Positions 12,426-17,490 of a stretch of DNA of 17,490 bases are shown one piece after another. The stretch lies in contig DATILI010000039.1 of NCBI GenBank assembly GCA_035476635.1, forward strand, positions 1-17,490, written 5' to 3'. The notes below the pieces were generated by a model. That model had not been told where the DNA came from and did no database searches. It worked only from the letters and a program-made list of their open reading frames with translations. This DNA is from DATILI01 sp035476635. GTDB taxonomy: Bacteria; Pseudomonadota; Gammaproteobacteria; Burkholderiales; Burkholderiaceae_C. How positions within the stretch are numbered: position 1 is the first letter of the stretch; each line of letters starts with the position of its first letter. Position numbers and translations under genes: made by a program.

Positions 12426-13832
12426 GTGGAAACACCCGCCACCCGCGCCTGCGGCATCCATGCCGCGCGCCTGAACCTGGCCGATTACGCCCGCAACTTC
12501 GGCGATGCGCATCCGCCCCTGAACCGCACCCAGGCGTTGATCGAGGCCGAGCGCTGCTACTACTGCTTCGATGCGCCCTGCACCACGGCCTGCCCGACCG
12601 GCATCGACATCCCCACCTTCATCCAGCGCATCGCGCAAGACAACCTCCGCGGCGCCGCACGCACCATCCTCGAAGCCAACCCGCTGGGCGGCATGTGCGC
12701 GCGGGTCTGCCCCACCGAGGTGCTGTGCGAAGAAGCTTGCGTGCGCAACAGCAACGAGGAAAAGCCGGTCGAGATCGGCGCGCTGCAGCGCCACGCTACC
12801 GATGCCTACTTTGCCAAGCCCGGCGCGCCACTGTTCACCCGCGCGGCGTCGACCGGCTTTCGCATCGCCGTGGTCGGCGCCGGCCCGGCAGGTCTCGCCT
12901 GCGCCCACGGGCTGGCGCGCCGCGGCCATGCGGTCGTGCTGCTCGATGCCAACCCCAAGCTCGGCGGGCTGAATGAGTATGGCCTGGCCACCTACAAGAC
13001 CGCGGGCGGCTTCGCGCAACAGGAAGTCGAGTGGCTGCTGTCGATCGGCGGCATCGAGGTGCAGCACGGCCGGCAACTGGGGCGCGACTACTCCCTGGAT
13101 GAATTGCTGGGCCGCTTCGATGCCGTGTTCCTCGGCATGGGGCTGGCCGGCGTGAATGCCCTGGGCCTGCGCGAGCCCGAAGTGCCGGGCCTGCGCGATG
13201 CGGTCGAATTCATCGCCGAGCTGCGCCAGGCGGCCGACCCGTCCCAGGTGCCGGTGGGCCGGCGCGTGGTCGTTATCGGCGGCGGCATGACGGCGGTCGA
13301 TGCGGCCGTGCAGGCGCGGTTGCTCGGCGCCGAAGAGGTCAGCATCGTCTACCGGCGCGGGCCGGATGCGATGTCGGCCTCGGCGGTCGAGCAGCGTTGG
13401 GCGCAGACCAACGGCGTGACGATCCGCCACTGGGCCGCTCCCCAGGAGGTGATCGCCGAGGGCGGCGTGCTGCACGGCATGCGCTTTGTCGCCACCGCGC
13501 TGCAAGGCGGCAAGCTGGTCGAGACCGGCGAGTCCTTCGTCCTCGAGGCCGACATGGTGCTCAAGGCCATCGGCCAGAGCTACGTCGCCGCGCCGGCCGG
13601 TGCGGCCATCGCACTCAGGGGCGGGCGCATTGCCACCGACGAAGACGGCCTGACCAGCCATGCCCGCGTCTGGGCCGGCGGCGACTGCCGCCATGGCGGA
13701 CGCGACCTGACGGTCGAAGCGGTGGAGCACGGCAAGCGTTCGGCCGTGGCCATCGATCGCGCGTTGCGCGCACCGGCGGTGCGCACGGCGCATGCATCCC
13801 ACGACTTGACCCTGGAGAACCAACATGGCTGA
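12426..13832 (+). CDS. preT: Dihydropyrimidine dehydrogenase subunit PreT (NAD-dependent)
   Basis: 468-residue flavoprotein that passes electrons from NADH to PreA for reduction of uracil or thymine to the dihydro form. It corresponds to the N-terminal half of eukaryotic dihydropyrimidine dehydrogenase and to GltD. N-terminal Fe-S ligands: Cys44, 47, 52, 56 and Cys91, 95, 101, 105. The FAD Rossmann motif VVGAGPAGLACA is at 149-160, and the NAD(P)H-binding VVVIGGGMTAVDAA at 281-294. WAGGDCRHGG near the C-terminus is the usual FAD-contacting segment. It starts with GTG, supported by AAGGAG nine bases upstream. Its stop overlaps the preA start by eight bases, implying translational coupling. It is first in the preT-preA-NCS1-dihydropyrimidinase operon and probably repressed by the divergent RutR-like protein. 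Confidence 0.93.
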   Translation: METPATRACGIHAARLNLADYARNFGDAHPPLNRTQALIEAERCYYCFDAPCTTACPTGIDIPTFIQRIAQDNLRGAARTILEANPLGGMCARVCPTEVLCEEACVRNSNEEKPVEIGALQRHATDAYFAKPGAPLFTRAASTGFRIAVVGAGPAGLACAHGLARRGHAVVLLDANPKLGGLNEYGLATYKTAGGFAQQEVEWLLSIGGIEVQHGRQLGRDYSLDELLGRFDAVFLGMGLAGVNALGLREPEVPGLRDAVEFIAELRQAADPSQVPVGRRVVVIGGGMTAVDAAVQARLLGAEEVSIVYRRGPDAMSASAVEQRWAQTNGVTIRHWAAPQEVIAEGGVLHGMRFVATALQGGKLVETGESFVLEADMVLKAIGQSYVAAPAGAAIALRGGRIATDEDGLTSHARVWAGGDCRHGGRDLTVEAVEHGKRSAVAIDRALRAPAVRTAHASHDLTLENQHG

Positions 13833-15135
13833 CCTGCGCAGCGATTTCATCGGCATCAAGAGCCCGAACCCGTTCTGGCTCGCGTCGGCCCCGCCGACCG
13901 ACAAGGAGGTCAATGTGGTGCGCGCCTTCGAGGCCGGCTGGGGGGGCGTGGTGTGGAAGACCCTGGGCGAGGACCCGGCCGTGGTCAACGTCAATGGCCC
14001 GCGCTATGCCACCCTGATGTCGCAGGACCGGCGCGTGATCGGCCTGAACAACATCGAGCTGATCAGCGACCGGCCGCTGCGCACCAACCTGGACGAAATC
14101 CGCCGCGTCAAGCGCGACTGGCCGGACCGCGCCATGGTGGTGTCCCTGATGGTGCCGGTGGTCGAGGCGGCATGGAAGAGCATTCTGCCGATGGTGGAAG
14201 ATGCCGGTGCCGATGGCATCGAGCTGAACTTCGGCTGCCCGCACGGCATGAGCGAGCGCGGCATGGGCGCCGCAGTGGGCCAGGTGCCGGAGTACATCCA
14301 GCGCATCGCCGAATGGTGCAAGCACTATTCCCGGTTGCCGACCATCGTCAAGCTGACGCCCAACATCACCGACGTGCGCTTTCCGGCGCGCGCGGCCAAG
14401 GCCGGGGGCGCCGATGCCGTCAGCCTGATCAACACCATCAACTCGGTGATGGGTGTCGACCTGGAGCGCCTGACCATGATCCCGAGCACCGACGGCCACG
14501 GCTCGCACGGCGGCTACTGCGGCCCGGCGGTCAAGCCGATCGCGCTGAACATGGTGGCCGAGATCGCGCGCGATCCGCTGACGGCGGGGCTGCCGATCTC
14601 GGGCATCGGCGGGGTCACCACCTGGCGCGATGCGGCCGAGTTCATCGCCCTGGGTTGCGGCAATGTGCAGGTGTGCACGGCGGCCATGGTCTATGGATTC
14701 AAGATCGTGCAGGACCTGTGCGATGGCTTGTCCAATTTCATGGACGCCCAGGGCTATCGCTCGATCGACGATTTCCGCGGGCGCGCCGTCGGCACGGTCA
14801 AGGATTGGAAGGAACTCAACCTCAACCACATCGAGAAGGCCGTCATCAATCAGGACTCGTGCATCCAGTGCGGCCGCTGCCACGTGGTGTGCGAGGACAC
14901 CTCGCACCAGGCGATCAGCGCCACCAAGGACGGCAAGCGCCACTTCGAGGTGAAAGACGAAGAGTGCGTCGGCTGCAACCTCTGTGTCTCGATCTGCCCG
15001 GTGCCCGACACCATCTCGATGCGCGCGCTGCGGCCCGGCGAGATCGATGCGCGCACCGGCCGGCCGGCCAGCGCGACATACGCCAACTGGACCACGCACC
15101 CGAACAACCCGATGCGCGCCGCCGCGCCCGTGTGA
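13825..15135 (+). CDS. preA: Dihydropyrimidine dehydrogenase subunit PreA (NAD-dependent)
   Basis: 436-residue catalytic subunit holding FMN and two 4Fe-4S clusters; it reduces the 5,6 double bond of uracil or thymine using electrons from PreT. The dihydroorotate-dehydrogenase-like barrel spans about 1-320. Asn135 and Cys138 in ELNFGCPHG match Asn668 and the catalytic Cys671 of mammalian enzyme; VKLTPNITD (175-183) and SGIGGVTTWRDAAEF fit the FMN-binding region. The C-terminal ferredoxin-like part has Cys346, 349, 352, 356 and Cys381, 384, 387, 391. The start ATG overlaps the end of preT, and the NCS1 transporter follows 35 bases later. The set of residues favours dihydropyrimidine dehydrogenase over dihydroorotate dehydrogenase. 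Confidence 0.95.
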   Translation: MADLRSDFIGIKSPNPFWLASAPPTDKEVNVVRAFEAGWGGVVWKTLGEDPAVVNVNGPRYATLMSQDRRVIGLNNIELISDRPLRTNLDEIRRVKRDWPDRAMVVSLMVPVVEAAWKSILPMVEDAGADGIELNFGCPHGMSERGMGAAVGQVPEYIQRIAEWCKHYSRLPTIVKLTPNITDVRFPARAAKAGGADAVSLINTINSVMGVDLERLTMIPSTDGHGSHGGYCGPAVKPIALNMVAEIARDPLTAGLPISGIGGVTTWRDAAEFIALGCGNVQVCTAAMVYGFKIVQDLCDGLSNFMDAQGYRSIDDFRGRAVGTVKDWKELNLNHIEKAVINQDSCIQCGRCHVVCEDTSHQAISATKDGKRHFEVKDEECVGCNLCVSICPVPDTISMRALRPGEIDARTGRPASATYANWTTHPNNPMRAAAPV

Positions 15136-15170
15136 GCTAGCAACAAATCCAACCACGAGAAGGAAACCAC

Positions 15171-16661
15171 ATGAACACCGTCGATGCAAGGCAGGCCCAC
15201 GCAGGGCTCTGGAATGAGGATCTCGCCCCCACCACCAGCGCGCAGCGAACCTGGCGCTGGTACCACTTTGCCGCGCTGTGGGTCGGCATGGTGATGTGCA
15301 TTCCGGCCTACACGCTGGCCGCCAGCCTGATCGAGGCCGGCATGTCGTGGAGCCAGGCGGTGCTGACGGTGTTCCTCGGCAACTTCATCGTGCTGATTCC
15401 CATGCTGCTGATCGGCCACGCCGGCGCCAAGTACGGCATCCCCTATGCGGTGCTGGCCCGGGCTTCCTTCGGTACGCGCGGCGCGCGGCTGCCGGCCCTG
15501 CTGCGGGCCCTGGTGGCCTGCGGCTGGTACGGCATCCAGACCTGGTTCGGCGGGATGATGATCTACACCCTGGTCGGCGTGCTGATGGGCCAGCCGCTCG
15601 GCGGCGACAAGATCCCGGGCCTGGGCATCAACCTGATCCAGCTCGGCTGCTTCCTGCTGTTCTGGGCGCTGCAGTTCTACTTCATCGTGCATGGCATCGA
15701 GGCGATCCGCAAGCTCGAGACCTATACCGCGCCGATCAAGATCGTCATCTGCTTCGTGCTGCTGGGCTGGGCCTGGAGCCGCGCGGGCGGCTTCGGCCCG
15801 ATCCTGGACCAGCCGTCGCAATTCGTCGAGGGCGGCAAGAAAGCCGGGCAGTTCGCTTCCGTGTTCTGGCCGTCGCTCACCGCCATGGTCGGCTTCTGGG
15901 CCACGCTGGCGCTGAACATCCCGGACTTCACGCGCTTTGCCAAATCGCAGCGCGACCAGCTGATCGGCCAGAGCATCGGCCTGCCGGCGCCGATGGGCCT
16001 GCTGGCCGGGCTGGCGGTCATCGTCACTTCGGCCACCGTCGTCATCTACGGCAAGGCCATCTGGGACCCGGTGGACCTGGCCAGCCGCATGACCGGCGCA
16101 GCCGTGCTGGTCGCGCTGATCGTGCTGCTGATCGACACGGTGAGCGTCAACCTGGCCGCCAACCTGGTCGGGCCGGCCTACGATTTCTCGGCGCTCAATC
16201 CGCGCGCCATCAGCTACCGCACGGGTGGCTACATCACGGCGGGCATCGCCATCGCGATGATGCCGTGGAAGATCCTGGAGTCCACGCAGGGCTACATCTT
16301 CACCTGGCTGATCGGCTACTCGGCGCTGCTCGGGCCGGTGGCGGGCATCCTGATCGTCGACTACTACCTGCTGCGCCGCACCGAGCTGGATGTGGAGGAT
16401 CTCTACCGCGAAAACGGCGCCTACCACTACCGCGGTGGCTGGAACGGCGCTGCGGTGCTGGCCTTCGCCCTGGGCGTGCTGCCGAATGTGCCGGGCTTCC
16501 TGAACGCGGCGTTTCCGGCCAGCTTCCCCGAGGTCGGCGAGGTGTTCAAGCAGATCTATACCTACGCCTGGTTCGTTGGCGTGGCCATCGCGGCCGTGGT
16601 CTACCGGGTGGCGATGCACGGCAGGGTGCCGGCGCCACAGGCCGTGCTGCGGCGGGCATGA
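15171..16661 (+). CDS. NCS1 family nucleobase/hydantoin:cation symporter
   Basis: 496-residue inner-membrane carrier of the NCS1 family (uracil, cytosine, allantoin, hydantoin transporters), with about twelve hydrophobic helices. LWNEDLAPT at 13-21 is the usual N-terminal NCS1 motif. Trp119 and Gln123 in GWYGIQTWFGG have the spacing of the substrate-binding Trp117 and Gln121 of the hydantoin carrier Mhp1. GFWATLALNIPDFTRFAKSQ (241-260) is a strong NCS1 signature, and SVNLAANLVGPAYDFS (325-340) covers the helix 8 region that carries the substrate-binding Asn in Mhp1. Its place in a pyrimidine-reduction operon suggests import of uracil, thymine, dihydropyrimidine or hydantoin. Start is supported by AGAAGGA at 15158-15164. 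Confidence 0.93.
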   Translation: MNTVDARQAHAGLWNEDLAPTTSAQRTWRWYHFAALWVGMVMCIPAYTLAASLIEAGMSWSQAVLTVFLGNFIVLIPMLLIGHAGAKYGIPYAVLARASFGTRGARLPALLRALVACGWYGIQTWFGGMMIYTLVGVLMGQPLGGDKIPGLGINLIQLGCFLLFWALQFYFIVHGIEAIRKLETYTAPIKIVICFVLLGWAWSRAGGFGPILDQPSQFVEGGKKAGQFASVFWPSLTAMVGFWATLALNIPDFTRFAKSQRDQLIGQSIGLPAPMGLLAGLAVIVTSATVVIYGKAIWDPVDLASRMTGAAVLVALIVLLIDTVSVNLAANLVGPAYDFSALNPRAISYRTGGYITAGIAIAMMPWKILESTQGYIFTWLIGYSALLGPVAGILIVDYYLLRRTELDVEDLYRENGAYHYRGGWNGAAVLAFALGVLPNVPGFLNAAFPASFPEVGEVFKQIYTYAWFVGVAIAAVVYRVAMHGRVPAPQAVLRRA

Positions 16662-16690
16662 GGCGGGCACAAGGCTTGCATGGAGATCCT

Positions 16691-17490
16691 ATGACCACAC
16701 CTCCCCTCCTGATCCGCGGCGCCACGGTGGTGAACGCCGACAGCGAACAACAGGCCGACGTGCTGTGTGCCGATGGCCGTATCGCCGCCGTCGGCGAAGC
16801 GGCCGCGCGCCTGGCGCCGGCCGATGCCATCAAGCTGGACGGCAGCGGCCAGTACCTGATGCCCGGCGGCATCGACCCGCACACGCACATGCAGCTGCCC
16901 TTCATGGGCACGGTGACGATGGACGACTTCTACACCGGCACCGCGGCCGGCCTGGCAGGCGGCACCACCAGCATCATCGACTTCGTGATTCCCGACCCGC
17001 AGCAGCCGCTGATGGACGCCTACCGCACCTGGCGCGGCTGGGCCGAAAAGGCGGCGGCCGACTACGGCTTTCACGTGGCCATCACCTGGTGGGGCGACAG
17101 CGTGCACCGCGACATGGGCACGCTGGTGAAGGAAGAGGGCGTGAACAGCTTCAAGCACTTCATGGCCTACAAGAACGCCATCATGTGCGACGACGAGACG
17201 CTGGTGAACAGCTTTCGCCGCGCGCTGGAGCTGGGTGCCATGCCGACCGTGCACGCCGAGAACGGCGAGCTGGTCTACCTGCTGCAGCAGGAGGTGGCGA
17301 AGATGGGCATCACCGGCCCCGAGGGGCATCCGCTGTCGCGCCCGCCGATGGTCGAAGGCGAGGCCGCCAACCGCGCCATCGCCATCGCCGAAGTGCTGGG
17401 CGTGCCAATCTACGTCGTGCACGTGTCGTGCACCGAATCGGCCGAGGCGATTGCGCGGGCTCGCGCGCGCGGCCAGCGCGTCTACGGCGA
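16691..17490 (+). CDS. hydA: Dihydropyrimidinase (D-hydantoinase family), partial at right edge
   Basis: The frame is open from the ATG at 16691 to the window end, giving 266 residues of an expected 470-490. It is a cyclic amidohydrolase that opens dihydrouracil or dihydrothymine to N-carbamoyl-beta-alanine or its methyl derivative; relatives also act on hydantoins. The zinc site visible so far is complete: His64 and His66 in GIDPHTHMQLPF, carboxylated Lys155 in SFKHFMAYK, His188 in VHAENG and His244 in YVVHVSC. Tyr160 matches the substrate-binding Tyr of the family. The final metal-binding Asp lies beyond the window. GGAG at 16682-16685 precedes the start by five bases, and the gap from the NCS1 gene is 29 bases, so it belongs to the pre operon. 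Confidence 0.95.
   Translation, partial: MTTPPLLIRGATVVNADSEQQADVLCADGRIAAVGEAAARLAPADAIKLDGSGQYLMPGGIDPHTHMQLPFMGTVTMDDFYTGTAAGLAGGTTSIIDFVIPDPQQPLMDAYRTWRGWAEKAAADYGFHVAITWWGDSVHRDMGTLVKEEGVNSFKHFMAYKNAIMCDDETLVNSFRRALELGAMPTVHAENGELVYLLQQEVAKMGITGPEGHPLSRPPMVEGEAANRAIAIAEVLGVPIYVVHVSCTESAEAIARARARGQRVYG

Noticed and set aside
14850..16670. 606-codon minus-strand frame opposite preA and the NCS1 gene
   Set aside because: Shadow frame rich in His, Gln, Arg and Asp, with no family match, opposite two confident genes.

Overview
This 17.5 kb window is GC-rich bacterial DNA, almost certainly from a betaproteobacterium of the order Burkholderiales and probably the family Comamonadaceae. The grounds are the very high third-position GC, the DUF3460 gene next to scpA (a betaproteobacterial pairing), and the style of the metG, nadB and preT/preA proteins. 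The family-level placement is inference. I see no rRNA, tRNA, CRISPR array, insertion sequence or phage gene. Coding density is high and no gene is visibly broken; two genes are cut by the window edges.

Layout. (1) 1-2515, minus strand: DUF3460 gene, scpA (chromosome segregation) and nadB (NAD synthesis, C-terminus cut by the left edge), closely packed and probably one operon. (2) 2562-4045, plus strand: a small lipoprotein with two BamE/SmpA-like modules, then a short-chain dehydrogenase closely resembling 2,4-dienoyl-CoA reductases. (3) 4042-5718, minus strand: a SulP-type anion transporter with a STAS domain. Its stop codon overlaps that of the dehydrogenase, and its start region can fold into a long hairpin that contains the Shine-Dalgarno sequence. 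(4) 5929-8160, plus strand: an exported caspase-fold (metacaspase-like) protein with about ten Sel1 repeats, which show a three-unit higher-order period. (5) 8170-10230, minus strand: metG. (6) 10310-12247, minus strand: a patatin-like phospholipase gene directly downstream of a RutR-like TetR regulator gene. (7) 12426-17490, plus strand: a reductive pyrimidine-degradation operon of preT, preA, an NCS1 nucleobase/hydantoin transporter and a dihydropyrimidinase cut by the right edge.

Region 7 reads as a pathway. The NCS1 carrier would import uracil, thymine or a related ring compound. PreT/PreA would reduce the pyrimidine with NADH to the dihydropyrimidine, and dihydropyrimidinase would open the ring to an N-carbamoyl-beta-amino acid. 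The beta-ureidopropionase that normally completes the route is expected just past the window. The divergent RutR-like regulator and two tandem AT-rich palindromes in the shared intergenic region, spaced like the E. coli RutR site, suggest local control of the operon.

The most unusual items are the caspase-Sel1 protein and its repeat architecture, the tandem operator-like palindromes, the hairpin over the SulP start, and a near-identical promoter-like module in front of both metG and the DUF3460-scpA-nadB operon.
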